Positions 33,943 through 43,734 of a stretch of 64,000 bases of DNA are shown in pieces. Where the stretch lies: contig NZ_CP042476.1 of assembly GCF_007993795.1 (NCBI RefSeq), positions 2,108,001 through 2,172,000 of the forward strand, read 5' to 3'. Below the pieces are notes generated by a model that saw only the letters and a program-made list of their open reading frames with translations, made no database searches and had not been told where the DNA came from. The position numbers were made by a program, and so were the translations under genes. Within the stretch, counting starts at the first letter, position 1. Every line of letters begins with the position of its first letter. Origin of the DNA: Antarcticibacterium arcticum. Its GTDB lineage: Bacteria; Bacteroidota; Bacteroidia; Flavobacteriales; Flavobacteriaceae.

Positions 33943-36387
33943 TTAAAGTTCAACCCTAAGCCCGCTGTCTATTCGTGCGACAAGATCTTTCCAGTGATAT
34001 CTGGTAAGTACATCATTTACATAGTTGCCACGCTGGTTGATATCCCGTTTCAAACGTTCCATTTCCCCACGCATCAGTGCAATAATGTCAGATTTCAGGA
34101 TGCCATCGCTTTCAGTTTCTTTCAGCTTTTGCACATATCCCGTTGCGGCATCAATATAGGAACGCTGTAAATTGCGGCGGTAAGCATCGGCTTTTCGGCC
34201 GGCGTACAGTTCGCTGAAGATACCCTTGCGCAGGTCATCCATCATTTCCACAGCCGTATAGGCTTTATTTCCGGATACCTGCTCATTGCTCACCATACGT
34301 TTCAATCGTTTCTCGTCTAGTAAAGAATTGAGGGAACGGGTTTGTAATGATTGTACCCTTTCTATAGCCCCTGTTGCCTCAATGCGGGTTAAAAGATCCT
34401 GATCCAGCAACCAGTTTGGAGTGGAAAAGGCATGATTGTTTAAAAATTGTACCGCTTCCTTTTGTTTTTGCCGGGGAACCGCCTCATAGACTGCCCCATC
34501 CTGATCTGCAGTTTTTTGTGTTTCATATACCCCTCCAACATTGGTGATCACATGGGTAATATAACCTCTCCACAAATTGGTAAGCTCTCCATAAACTTCG
34601 CCCAGGTCATCATAATTGTAACCATCCTTAGAGGTCCAGGCTACCAGGTTAGGGACTACTTTTTTAAGATTTGCCAGGCCATACTCACTTGCCTTTACCT
34701 GGTCATCTCCCAGGCTTTCCCGCTGCGACTGCGGATCTACGCCATCATATCCCCCGCCGAATTCATACACGGGATCCCCTGCTTTTTCCAGTATCCATTT
34801 ATCAAGAGTAGGTTTTTCTGCCAGGGGAGTGTTGGCACCCGGCAGGTACCTGTAGCCCCAGTTTATGGAATACAGGTCATACGGGCCCATCATCCTTATG
34901 TAACGTACATTTTTATCTTCCGGCTGGGCTACATAGTTCACCCGGGCATAATCCATAATGGAAGGGGTTAACCCATACTTTTGTGTGAATTCAGCCGATC
35001 GTAAAGAATCTGTAGGATAGGCGGCACTGGCCTTCATATTATGAGGCAAGCCAAGCGCATGGCCAATCTCGTGGGCAATAACCATCCGCATCATTTCCCC
35101 AATTTCGGCCTCTGGGGTGTTAAGGGTTCTTGCGGAAGGATTTTGGGCTCCTGCTTCTATCATATAACGGTTCCGGTAAGAGCGCAAATGGTTGTGGTAC
35201 CAGATGATGCTACTTCCTATGATCTCTCCCGTACGCGGATCTGTAACCGAAGGCCCTACCGCATTTCGCGTTGTGCTGGCTACATAGCGAACCACAGAAT
35301 ACCGCACATCTTCCGGGCTAAAATCGGGATCCTCCTCTTTGGTGGGCGGATCTTTGGCGATGATTGCATTCTTAAAGCCTGCTGCTTCAAAGGCAACATT
35401 CCAGTCCTCAATTCCCTGTTTAAAATAGGGTCTCCATTTCTCCGGAGTAGCAGGATCCAGGTAATATACAATTGGTTTTACAGGTTCTACAAGTTCCCCT
35501 CGTTTATAAGCTTCTACATCTTTGGGCTCCAGGCGCCACCTGCGTATGATCTCGTAATCATCGGCCTTCAGTTCTTCTGAATCATAATTGTATTTCTTTA
35601 TGGTGAACCAACCTACCCGGTCATCGGCCAGTCTGGGCTGCATCTTATCATCTGGCAGCAATACCATAGATTGATTCATTAAGAGTGAGATGGTACCCGC
35701 CTGTCCTCTTTCGGGTGGTTCTTCCGCTTCATAGGTCATCAAATGCTTCACCTCGATGTTCTTGGGAAAGGAGTGGGCAGATTCTATATAAGACCGGCTT
35801 TGATCAAGCTTTTTAACCTTATAACGCTTTTTAAGGGAAGATGAGATCCCGTTGATGGCTTCAATATCATTTTCATATAGGCTGTTCACTTCCACTACCA
35901 CCGCATTGGAATCGGGATTTAGCGCCACCACCTTTGTACTGTAGAGGATTGGAAAAAAATTATTGGCCGTTACAGATTGATAAATGGGAGATCCTTCATC
36001 GCTTTGGTTCTCAAAGCTTATGATCTTCATATCTACATTATTTCCCCTGCGGGTCCAGCGTACCACCTGTTCATTCACCTTGGACCCGGCATTTACATAA
36101 CCCCCTCCAAAGCCGGAGGGCACTTTTGCGATCCTGCTCACCAAAAGCATGTCTTTCTCAAAAATGTTCGTGGGAATTTCGAAATAGAGCTTATCCCCTA
36201 CAAAATGTGTGGTAAACAAGCCTTCATCACTTTTAGCTGCAGGTGTAATGACATCTTTATATGCCTTTAGGTCTCCATTGCTCTTTTTTGGGGGTGAGGG
36301 CTGTGGGGTTTGGGCCACCTGCCCCTGGCTCTGGCAGCCCAAACTTAGGACCGCCACCAATCCAATTACAGATAATTTTTTAATCAT
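33943..36387 (-). CDS. Zinc-dependent metalloprotease lipoprotein (DUF5117/DUF5118 type)
   Basis: An 814-residue exported protease. Residues 1-18 are a type II signal peptide with lipobox LSLGC (Cys18). The DUF5118/DUF5117 N-terminal regions cover about 35-290. The catalytic site is HEIGHALGLPH at 439-449 (ligands His439, His443 and His449, catalytic Glu440), the extended metzincin form. It is followed by SIMDYARVNYVAQPED, where Met of SIMDY fits the metzincin Met-turn. Substrates are unknown. Such proteins sit in the periplasm or at the outer membrane of Bacteroidota. Confidence 0.92.
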   Translation of the reverse strand: MIKKLSVIGLVAVLSLGCQSQGQVAQTPQPSPPKKSNGDLKAYKDVITPAAKSDEGLFTTHFVGDKLYFEIPTNIFEKDMLLVSRIAKVPSGFGGGYVNAGSKVNEQVVRWTRRGNNVDMKIISFENQSDEGSPIYQSVTANNFFPILYSTKVVALNPDSNAVVVEVNSLYENDIEAINGISSSLKKRYKVKKLDQSRSYIESAHSFPKNIEVKHLMTYEAEEPPERGQAGTISLLMNQSMVLLPDDKMQPRLADDRVGWFTIKKYNYDSEELKADDYEIIRRWRLEPKDVEAYKRGELVEPVKPIVYYLDPATPEKWRPYFKQGIEDWNVAFEAAGFKNAIIAKDPPTKEEDPDFSPEDVRYSVVRYVASTTRNAVGPSVTDPRTGEIIGSSIIWYHNHLRSYRNRYMIEAGAQNPSARTLNTPEAEIGEMMRMVIAHEIGHALGLPHNMKASAAYPTDSLRSAEFTQKYGLTPSIMDYARVNYVAQPEDKNVRYIRMMGPYDLYSINWGYRYLPGANTPLAEKPTLDKWILEKAGDPVYEFGGGYDGVDPQSQRESLGDDQVKASEYGLANLKKVVPNLVAWTSKDGYNYDDLGEVYGELTNLWRGYITHVITNVGGVYETQKTADQDGAVYEAVPRQKQKEAVQFLNNHAFSTPNWLLDQDLLTRIEATGAIERVQSLQTRSLNSLLDEKRLKRMVSNEQVSGNKAYTAVEMMDDLRKGIFSELYAGRKADAYRRNLQRSYIDAATGYVQKLKETESDGILKSDIIALMRGEMERLKRDINQRGNYVNDVLTRYHWKDLVARIDSGLRVEL

Positions 36388-36477
36388 TCTTATTTTGGTT
36401 TTAAGGTTTTCAAGATAAGAAAAGGATTAAAAACTGGCAGTGAAAAAGCAGGAATCCCTTAAAATTTATGATTTGTC

Positions 36478-37224
36478 CTACCTGGCGAGATATCCCCCAT
36501 CAATTGGATAATAAGTCCCGGTAGCGAAGGAAGACCTTTCACTTGCCAGCCAGAGGAAAAGTTGTGCCACCTCATTTACTTCTCCCAAACGACCTATAGG
36601 GTGCAGGGCAATAATCTGGTCCAGCTGTTCCTTCTCCAGTTGCTCCAGAAGCGGTGTCTTGATAAAACCAGGTCCCACCGAATTCACCCGGATGCCCTTA
36701 GAGGAATATTCAATAGCGGCGCTTTTTGTAAGTCCTACCACCCCGTGTTTGGCAGCAACATAGGCTGCACTTTTCGCTAAGCCCACATTCCCTAAAATAG
36801 AAGCTACATTGATAATAGAACCACTTACATTTTTAAGCATTGCAGGTATCTGGTACCGCATCCCGTAAAAAACTCCGGAAAGATTGATGGCGATAACTTT
36901 GTCCCAGTCATCAATACCATATTCCCCCACAGGGGCCATAGCACCTCCAATTCCCGCATTGTTTACCGCTATATCGAGTCGGCCAAAAGTTTTCAGGGCT
37001 ACTTCGACACTTTTTTCTGAATCTTCGGCCACAGATGTATCGGCTTTGATAAAAACAGCTTCCCCGCCGTTTTCCTTTATTTCCACCAGTACCTTATTCC
37101 CGGCCTCCTCATTTATATCACTTAGTACAAGTTTTGCTCCTTCCTTTGCAAACAATATTGCTGTACCCTCTCCTATCCCCGAACCCGCGCCGGTGATCAA
37201 TGCAACCTTTCCCTCTAATTCCAT
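36478..37224 (-). CDS. SDR family NAD(P)-dependent oxidoreductase
   Basis: A 248-residue classical short-chain dehydrogenase. Cofactor motif TGAGSGIGEG lies near the N-terminus, with LVLSDINEE (acidic after strand 2, favouring NAD), NNAGIGGAMAPVGEY, catalytic Ser in NVASILGN and the YxxxK pair in AAYVAAKHGVVGLTKSAA. It ends with ATGTYYPIDGGYLAR. FabG- or glucose-dehydrogenase-like; the substrate cannot be assigned. It stands alone, with 90 bp to the metalloprotease gene downstream. Confidence 0.92.
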   Translation of the reverse strand: MELEGKVALITGAGSGIGEGTAILFAKEGAKLVLSDINEEAGNKVLVEIKENGGEAVFIKADTSVAEDSEKSVEVALKTFGRLDIAVNNAGIGGAMAPVGEYGIDDWDKVIAINLSGVFYGMRYQIPAMLKNVSGSIINVASILGNVGLAKSAAYVAAKHGVVGLTKSAAIEYSSKGIRVNSVGPGFIKTPLLEQLEKEQLDQIIALHPIGRLGEVNEVAQLFLWLASERSSFATGTYYPIDGGYLAR

Positions 37225-37351
37225 AATTACTATTTTAAATAATAAATAATTTACCCAAATTCCATAAAATAAGTTCCTTTACTTTAACTACCCAATGATA
37301 TCAATCAGGTTATACTTTTTTATAACTTTCCGAAGAAATTTAAATATAAGA

Positions 37352-38026
37352 ATGAAAGCTGTTTTTCAAATTCTCACTCTTCTATTCCTTTATAATGTTA
37401 GTGCGCAGGAAAGCACCTTACCTCCAAATTTTGTATATGTGCAGGACGTAATCCCTGATGTTGTGCTGGAGATGCGATATGCAGGGGAGAATAATTTTCT
37501 GGGAATGTCGGTAGATGGCTATAAAAGTCCTGTTGCAATCCTGTCCCGGCCAGCCGCTATGGCGCTCGCAAAAGTGCAGAGGGAACTGAAGGAAAAGGGT
37601 TATTGCCTTAAAATTTTCGATGCTTACCGGCCACAAAGAGCGGTAAACCATTTTATATCCTGGGCCCGAAAGCCGGAGGACACCCTTAAAAAAGCCCAGT
37701 TTTATCCTGGGTTAGATAAAAAAGACCTTTTTTCACTGGGTTACATTTCCACGCGCTCCGGGCATTCCCGCGGCAGTACCATAGATTTGAGTATAGTAGA
37801 TTATAACAGTGGGGAAGAAATTGATATGGGCGGAGCCTATGATTTTTTTGGGGAACGTTCCCATCATAATTATACCAATATTACTCCTGCTCAGAAAATG
37901 AACCGTAGCATCCTTAAAAACGCAATGATGAAGTATGGTTTTCAACCATATTCCCAGGAATGGTGGCATTATACCTACCAGCCGGAGCCTTTTCCAAATA
38001 CCTATTTTGATTTCTTGGTGAAATAG
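37352..38026 (+). CDS. M15 family D-alanyl-D-alanine dipeptidase (VanX/DdpX-like)
   Basis: 224 residues from ATG 37352 (the longer frame from 37295 lacks a signal peptide at its N-terminus). The signal peptide spans residues 1-18 (LYNVSAQ). VanX-type zinc ligands are His138 and Asp145 in SGHSRGSTIDLS and His206, with catalytic Glu203 in QEWWHY; Arg93 in AYRPQRA is also conserved. It probably hydrolyses D-Ala-D-Ala in the periplasm for peptidoglycan recycling rather than resistance, because no vanHA genes are present. Its stop codon abuts the stop of the convergent gene with no gap. Confidence 0.93.
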   Translation: MKAVFQILTLLFLYNVSAQESTLPPNFVYVQDVIPDVVLEMRYAGENNFLGMSVDGYKSPVAILSRPAAMALAKVQRELKEKGYCLKIFDAYRPQRAVNHFISWARKPEDTLKKAQFYPGLDKKDLFSLGYISTRSGHSRGSTIDLSIVDYNSGEEIDMGGAYDFFGERSHHNYTNITPAQKMNRSILKNAMMKYGFQPYSQEWWHYTYQPEPFPNTYFDFLVK

Positions 38027-39790
38027 CTAGTGAACCCTAATTATTTCTTTTAGCGAAACAGCGGTGCCATCTTCAGTAAAACCTTCTATACTTATTTCAT
38101 ACTCCCCTGGCACATCTGAAGTGTAAAATTCGACATTAGTGGCTCTATTGGTTAGAGAAAAGTTTGGGTTCCAAAGCAATTGCAGTCTAAAATCCGGAAC
38201 ACGATTTTGCAAATAATCCAAATTCTGGTAGGATGGGCTAAAATATATTTTATTTTGTTGAGGCCTTACCATTTCTGTATCACTTATAAATTCTTTCTTC
38301 ATTACATCAAAAAAATCTCCGCCAATGGTTTCAAAGGAAATAATACCCCTGTAAACCTGAGGGCCCATGAAATATTTTTCCCGCAATACCTGAATCGTTT
38401 TAATTTTCCTGGCATCGTAGTCAATAATTTCTGAATGATCCTGCAGTAGAACACCATCTACCATTACAAGTGGGATTAAATTTGCACCGGTGGGTTCATT
38501 GAAACTACCTACGATTTCCAACCGCGGGTTACCGCCCATTCTACGTATCCTAACCATTTTAACGATCTCTATAAAGACCTCGTTCAGGCTTTTAAATCTT
38601 GTAAACTCATCAAGGTGATACACCTCTGGCAGAACACCGTAAAAAGGGTAGGATTTACCATTCCAAAGCAGGGAATCCTGCTTCACCTCAAGGTAACTAT
38701 TCTCTATTTGACGGTAAATACTGTGCTCCATGATCCTGTCCTTGAATGATACTGGTAAATGTAAGGGCTCAAACTCCAGGGAGGTATAGTTTATCGAAGG
38801 ATCCGGATCTATAACAATAGTATACTTCCCCCTATCTTCTCCCAATACTTGTAAAAAAGTACGCGGTACAAAATCATTATTTTCCAAATTTAAAGTGAAC
38901 CTGCCCATGGCATTGGTTTTTACAAGCCTTAAAAAGAATGCATCCCCTGGAATTGAGAGAGCTACTATTTTATTGTTGAGCCCGGTATCTCCTTCATTCA
39001 TAGAATTCGTAAGAATACGGCCAGAAATAAGTTGACCCCTTAATTCCGGAAGTTGAACGGGGAAAGCAATAGATCTCTTATTAATCACTGAAGGATAATT
39101 TTGAGCAGTATACCTCGGTACCACTTCAAGGTCTTCAATCTTTCTAACGGAAAGGGAAAATACGCCTGTAGAAGTCAAATTCCTGCTATTATGATTGATC
39201 ACAAGATTCACATTACTCCTTTTTTCAAAAAGACGGTTTTCCAACTGAATTTCCAATCTTCCAGCTACATGTGTGCTTTTTTGTTCAGAAGGCGTGGGCA
39301 AATTATTAGCCTCTGTGTTTTTCAAAGCCGAAAAGCTGGAAGAGAAAAGATCTTGTTGCTCATTTTGGAAAGGATTTACAATGCTAAGATTTCCTTCAAA
39401 GAAAATTTCTTTTGGCCCCACTATCATGCGTCGGGTATAGGCAATTAACTTATAATTGCCAGACGCTATTGAAGTAGGAACAAAAAAATCTCCCTGGCCA
39501 TGGCCATCGTTCAGGGCAATTTTATGCTTAAAAATTATATTTTTTTCAGCATCAACCAGTTCCAGATAACCTACTTTGCTCAAGGTACTAAGCTGTTTTG
39601 TGCGGGAATTTCTACAGTAGAACTTGTAATACAATGTTTCCCCAGGAATTAAAAAACCCGTGTTGTAGTGCACAAAAACCTCCTCATGGTCTATGGGCAT
39701 TTCCATGACATCTCTATTACTTTGCTGCCCATTTATCCCTGGAATACAACCCAGGAAAGCTAAAATAAGAATGGTTGTTTTCCTCATCAT
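38027..39790 (-). CDS. Exported MG2-like/plug-like protein of a TonB receptor operon
   Basis: About 588 residues from the ATG at 39790 (or 39787); the longer frame from 39856 runs into the upstream gene. A signal peptide ends near IPGINGQ. The N-terminal part has EVFVHYNTGFLIPGETLYYKF, an MG2-like strand pattern seen also in the protein at 12794. Towards the C-terminus IPLVMVDGVLLQDHSEIIDY and IKTIQVLREKYFMGPQVYRGIISF resemble a receptor plug, without a barrel. It is the last gene of a four-gene operon (44469 to 38027), 8 bp after DUF4249. It is probably a periplasmic or surface partner of the receptor. Confidence 0.75.
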   Translation of the reverse strand: MMRKTTILILAFLGCIPGINGQQSNRDVMEMPIDHEEVFVHYNTGFLIPGETLYYKFYCRNSRTKQLSTLSKVGYLELVDAEKNIIFKHKIALNDGHGQGDFFVPTSIASGNYKLIAYTRRMIVGPKEIFFEGNLSIVNPFQNEQQDLFSSSFSALKNTEANNLPTPSEQKSTHVAGRLEIQLENRLFEKRSNVNLVINHNSRNLTSTGVFSLSVRKIEDLEVVPRYTAQNYPSVINKRSIAFPVQLPELRGQLISGRILTNSMNEGDTGLNNKIVALSIPGDAFFLRLVKTNAMGRFTLNLENNDFVPRTFLQVLGEDRGKYTIVIDPDPSINYTSLEFEPLHLPVSFKDRIMEHSIYRQIENSYLEVKQDSLLWNGKSYPFYGVLPEVYHLDEFTRFKSLNEVFIEIVKMVRIRRMGGNPRLEIVGSFNEPTGANLIPLVMVDGVLLQDHSEIIDYDARKIKTIQVLREKYFMGPQVYRGIISFETIGGDFFDVMKKEFISDTEMVRPQQNKIYFSPSYQNLDYLQNRVPDFRLQLLWNPNFSLTNRATNVEFYTSDVPGEYEISIEGFTEDGTAVSLKEIIRVH

Positions 39791-39798
39791 ATACTCAA

Positions 39799-40977
39799 TT
39801 ATTCTTCCCAAAATTCCGGAACTACATTGGTGCCCAGCAGGGTGCAATCTATACAAGGTGCGTCTACAAAAATATATTCTCCACTTGCCGGGTCATAACT
39901 GTATAATCTATATTGCTCACTTTGGGCATAGTCTTTTATAATCAATGTTTCCGCCGGTGTTCTAAAAGTTTCCAGGTGGCAGGGATCTGCAAAAAATGGT
40001 CTCGGTTGTTCTACGGGATTATAGAAATCTATGTAGTTAAAAAACACGCGGCGCTCTGAGACAGAGGCTACGCTAAAAAAACCAAGAACGTATTCCCCGG
40101 GATTGTCAAGAGAGACTATATTTCCAGCAAGAAACCCCGGTTGGATTTGTGAAAACAAACTCTCAGATTCTGCAAGTTCCTTCAGGCTTTGGTAAAAGGA
40201 AAATGCTTCCCTCGAAATTCCATACTGCTTTACCAGGATACTGTACCGGTTTGCAAAAATTGGATTGTCTTGTCTTATAAACTTTAGAAAATTGCCTACA
40301 ATCCTGTCCTGATTCAGAGAAGTAGAATTACTCAATAGAATTTCATTTGACTCCCCGCCATTAAAACAGGTGTTATCCTGTATGGCCTTTTCCACCACAA
40401 CTACCTCACCATTTGAGTTCACCACTGCTTCCCTGTACCTAAAATAGCGGGAAAGAATTTTGTAGGTTTCAATATATTCATACCTGTAATAGCCGGAGTT
40501 TTCCTGTGTGCCCGAACTGTTAATACGTATATCTATTCCAGGGACCCCCTCCTGGTTTTGGGAGAGTACGCCATATACACTTTCAATACTGGTAGTGCCT
40601 CTAAACCCAGATGCATCCGAGCTGTAATTTTTGCCATCTCTTGTTGTAATTTCCAAAGTATACATTCTACCCTCCACTGCACTAAAGGTATTCAAAGACA
40701 CATACCTCCCGGGAGAAGTTTCATTAAAATTAAACTGGTTCCCTGTATTATCCAGTATGCTTACACGGGCAGCTTGTTCAGGAAAAGCACCATTAACATC
40801 CAAGGGAAAAGTGCGGCTTAGAAGCACTTCCTGGAGTTTTTCTTCATTGGTTAATGTAGCTTCCACTACCAGGATATTTTCAAAACTTTCATTTTCAAAT
40901 TCAAAGGGCTCCACACAGCCCTGGAAAACAAGGAAGCTAAGGAGAATGTACCGGTATGATGTGTTTTTTGAACCCAT
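39799..40977 (-). CDS. DUF4249 domain lipoprotein
   Basis: 392 residues; residues 1-21 form a type II signal peptide with lipobox VFQGC. The mature N-terminus CVEPFEFENESFENILVVE and the early strand EEKLQEVLLSRTFPLD are typical of DUF4249, a Bacteroidota outer-membrane lipoprotein family encoded next to STN-type TonB receptors. Four or more cysteines near the C-terminus (FADPCHLETF, VDAPCIDCTLLG) may form disulfides. It lies 4 bp after the receptor gene. It is presumed to be an accessory surface lipoprotein; the ligand is unknown. Confidence 0.9.
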   Translation of the reverse strand: MGSKNTSYRYILLSFLVFQGCVEPFEFENESFENILVVEATLTNEEKLQEVLLSRTFPLDVNGAFPEQAARVSILDNTGNQFNFNETSPGRYVSLNTFSAVEGRMYTLEITTRDGKNYSSDASGFRGTTSIESVYGVLSQNQEGVPGIDIRINSSGTQENSGYYRYEYIETYKILSRYFRYREAVVNSNGEVVVVEKAIQDNTCFNGGESNEILLSNSTSLNQDRIVGNFLKFIRQDNPIFANRYSILVKQYGISREAFSFYQSLKELAESESLFSQIQPGFLAGNIVSLDNPGEYVLGFFSVASVSERRVFFNYIDFYNPVEQPRPFFADPCHLETFRTPAETLIIKDYAQSEQYRLYSYDPASGEYIFVDAPCIDCTLLGTNVVPEFWEE

Positions 40978-40981
40978 AGGA

Positions 40982-43729
40982 TTAAAATCTAAAATTATAC
41001 GTAATGGTGGGAATGGGTATGGAGAAAATAGAGCTTTGGTAAGCCTTCACCTCGCCATTTTCTGTAACAAAAAATACCGAGTAGGGATTATTTCTTCCCA
41101 ACACATTGTAAACTGAAACATTCCAAAAACTATGTACAAATTTTTGAATCCTGTGGTTCCCTTCCACATTAAAACTTACATCCAGCCTGTAATAATCTGG
41201 AATCCGAAATTTATTTCGATCACTGTAAAAAACATAATCTGCCCCATTAAAACTGTATTTTCCAATTGGAAAAGTCACCGGCCTCCCTGTTTGATACACA
41301 AAATTTGCCGATAGGCTAAATCTTTTTGTCAACTTATAATTTCCCACCAAACTAAAATCATGAGGTTTGTCAAAATTGGCAGGGAAAAAGGCTCCGTTAT
41401 TTATACGCTCTTCTCTAAATTCACTATCCAATTTCAAAAAAGAACGGGAATAGCTGTACCCTATCCAACCGTTTAATTTTCCCAGGGACTTTCTAATTAA
41501 GAACTCTACCCCATAAGCCTGGCCTTCCCCTTGAAGGACTTCGGTTTCAATATTTTCATTTAAAAAGAGCTGGGCACCTACTTTAAAATCCAACATGTCT
41601 TTAGATTCTCTGTAATAGCCTTCAACACTGGTCTCGTACATATCATGGGCAAAGTTCTTATATAATCCAAGGGTATACTGGGAAGCACTTTGGGGTTTAA
41701 TATTGTTGTCACTCAATTTATAAGTATCTGTAGGAGAAACTGTAGTGTTGTTAGACAGCGTGTGAATGTACTGGTAGGTAGTGTTATAACTACCTTTTAA
41801 GGAAAGTTCTGGCGCCAGAAAGTACCTGGCAGAAAATCGAACCTCGGGCCCCACATAGGTTTGCATAATCTCATTAGATCCAAATTCCTGCACCTCTATT
41901 ATGGTAAATTCACTTCTTGGAATTCCCTGTTCATAATTGTTTTGTATTCCTGGCCCCAGGGAGTTGTAAAGGGAAAACCGCAATCCTGCAGTAATAAGAA
42001 GGTGTTCATTGATTTTAAAATTATCTGCCACATACAAGGATGATTCCAGGCCTTTTTCACTTGAAATGTTTAAGGGCTCTACCGTAGACTCCTCTCCAAA
42101 GGGCTCTATTCTTCCCGGTTTTACAACATAGAGTTTACTTGACATCCCATAATTAAAATCGTGTTTATCACTGTATAAGTAATTAAGGTTGTATTTAACC
42201 TCTGTCTCGCTTATACGGTAACCAGATTTGAAATCGTTGGCATTTCCCCCCTGGTAATCTATATTAAAATTGTAATTGCTGTTGCTCACAATTAAACTTC
42301 CCCTGTTTTTAGAATTGAACCTGTGGTTATAACGTAAAGATCCCAACCGGTTGTCATAACTAAACAGGGAATCTGAGGTGATACTAAAAACATCTTTGCT
42401 GAAATAGCCAGTAACCTCAACATCATGGTTATCGTTTATTACGTGATGATATTTAGCTATTATATCATAAAATGAGGCCCGTGTATTTTTAAGGTTGGGT
42501 TCATCCAGGTTTTGAAGGATCCAGTCAGAATAAGTACTTCTCCCCCCCAGTAACAGGGCCGATTGTTCTTTTACCACCGGAATTTCCAGAGCCAGGCTAC
42601 TGGTTACCGGACCAATGGAAGCCTCCCCTGCAAATTTTTGGGTATTTGCTTTCTTGGTTTTAATATCAAAAACCGACGAAAGCCTGCCTCCATACTCGGC
42701 AGGAATGCTTCCCTTGTAAATATTAACTTCTCCAGAGGTGAAGGGATTTAAAGCTGAAAATATGCCGAAGAAATGCGCTGGGTTATATAAAACAGCATCA
42801 TCCAGGAGAATTAAATTTTGATCGGCCCTGCCTCCTCTTACATTAAATCCGGCTGCTCCCTCCCCTGCACTACTTATCCCGGGTAAGGTGGTAGCTACTT
42901 TTAGGATATCCCTTTCACCCAGGACTAGGGGAATTGTTTTGATCTCCCCGACATTTATTTGCTCCAGGCCTGTGATGGCTTGCCTTACATTTTGATTGGA
43001 TTTTGCAGCGAGAAGAATTTCTCCCAATTGCTCAAAATTTTCTTCAAGTTGCAGGTTCAATTCACCATTGTTGTAAATAACCAATCTTACCTGGAAAGGT
43101 TTTGTATCCAGAGAGCTGGTTTCCAAAAGGTGAGAACCTATAGGAACCAAAAGTTCATAGTAGCCCTGCTCATTTGTAACAGTTCCAATATTCCTATCCT
43201 TAATTATTACCGTTAAATTAGGAAGTGGGCGGTTGGACTCTACTTCCACGGCAAACCCTTTAAGTAAAAAGTTTCGGGTCTTATTGGTTTTATCCTCCTT
43301 TCCAATATAAATAGTCTTTACATTGCTTTGCCCCCGCTCTGCAGCTATAAATACAGGCTGAGCATCACCCCTTTCCACAGTACTTCCCGCAGAATTATTA
43401 AAGATATCCCGGGGAAATTGATCATAAATTACATTATTCCTGGTAAGAATAATTTTATTGCCTTCCATACGATAGAAGTTCAAAAGGGTTTCTTTAAATA
43501 TCTTCTCCAGGATTTCTTCCAGGGACGTATTTTCAAAGGCACCTGTGAAACGGTACCCGGCTAACCATTCTTCAATAAAATAAAATTTAAGATTGGTTTT
43601 GCTTTCAAGTTGTAAAATTACCTCTTCCAGGGGGGCATCCTGGAAGTTTACAGAAATTTTATGTTGGGTTTCCTGTGAAAAAGAAACGAAGCAAACCAGC
43701 AGCAGGATTATAAAAAAAGAGAATTTCAT
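40982..43729 (-). CDS. TonB-dependent outer-membrane receptor with STN and carboxypeptidase-like domains
   Basis: A 915-residue receptor. Signal peptide 1-18; STN domain about 22-95 (ISVNFQDAPLEEVILQLESK), often used for anti-sigma signalling; carboxypeptidase-D regulatory-like domain about 150-235 (VTNEQGYYELLVPIGSHLL); plug near 255-370 (GFNVRGGRADQNLILLDDA, KGSIPAEYGGRLSSVFDI); beta barrel to the end, closing with TITYNFRF. No ECF sigma or anti-sigma gene is adjacent, so the STN domain may have no partner here. It is cotranscribed with the 244-residue protein upstream (5 bp) and with DUF4249 downstream. Substrate unknown. Confidence 0.94.
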   Translation of the reverse strand: MKFSFFIILLLVCFVSFSQETQHKISVNFQDAPLEEVILQLESKTNLKFYFIEEWLAGYRFTGAFENTSLEEILEKIFKETLLNFYRMEGNKIILTRNNVIYDQFPRDIFNNSAGSTVERGDAQPVFIAAERGQSNVKTIYIGKEDKTNKTRNFLLKGFAVEVESNRPLPNLTVIIKDRNIGTVTNEQGYYELLVPIGSHLLETSSLDTKPFQVRLVIYNNGELNLQLEENFEQLGEILLAAKSNQNVRQAITGLEQINVGEIKTIPLVLGERDILKVATTLPGISSAGEGAAGFNVRGGRADQNLILLDDAVLYNPAHFFGIFSALNPFTSGEVNIYKGSIPAEYGGRLSSVFDIKTKKANTQKFAGEASIGPVTSSLALEIPVVKEQSALLLGGRSTYSDWILQNLDEPNLKNTRASFYDIIAKYHHVINDNHDVEVTGYFSKDVFSITSDSLFSYDNRLGSLRYNHRFNSKNRGSLIVSNSNYNFNIDYQGGNANDFKSGYRISETEVKYNLNYLYSDKHDFNYGMSSKLYVVKPGRIEPFGEESTVEPLNISSEKGLESSLYVADNFKINEHLLITAGLRFSLYNSLGPGIQNNYEQGIPRSEFTIIEVQEFGSNEIMQTYVGPEVRFSARYFLAPELSLKGSYNTTYQYIHTLSNNTTVSPTDTYKLSDNNIKPQSASQYTLGLYKNFAHDMYETSVEGYYRESKDMLDFKVGAQLFLNENIETEVLQGEGQAYGVEFLIRKSLGKLNGWIGYSYSRSFLKLDSEFREERINNGAFFPANFDKPHDFSLVGNYKLTKRFSLSANFVYQTGRPVTFPIGKYSFNGADYVFYSDRNKFRIPDYYRLDVSFNVEGNHRIQKFVHSFWNVSVYNVLGRNNPYSVFFVTENGEVKAYQSSIFSIPIPTITYNFRF

Positions 43730-43734
43730 TTTCT

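Noticed and set aside
34447..35580. Long plus-strand open frames opposite the metalloprotease
   Set aside because: They are the complement of a well-conserved protease gene and show no domain, signal peptide or start context.
37352..38026. Vancomycin-resistance gene
   Set aside because: A single VanX-like dipeptidase without vanH, vanA or regulators is better explained by peptidoglycan turnover, and the host is Gram-negative.
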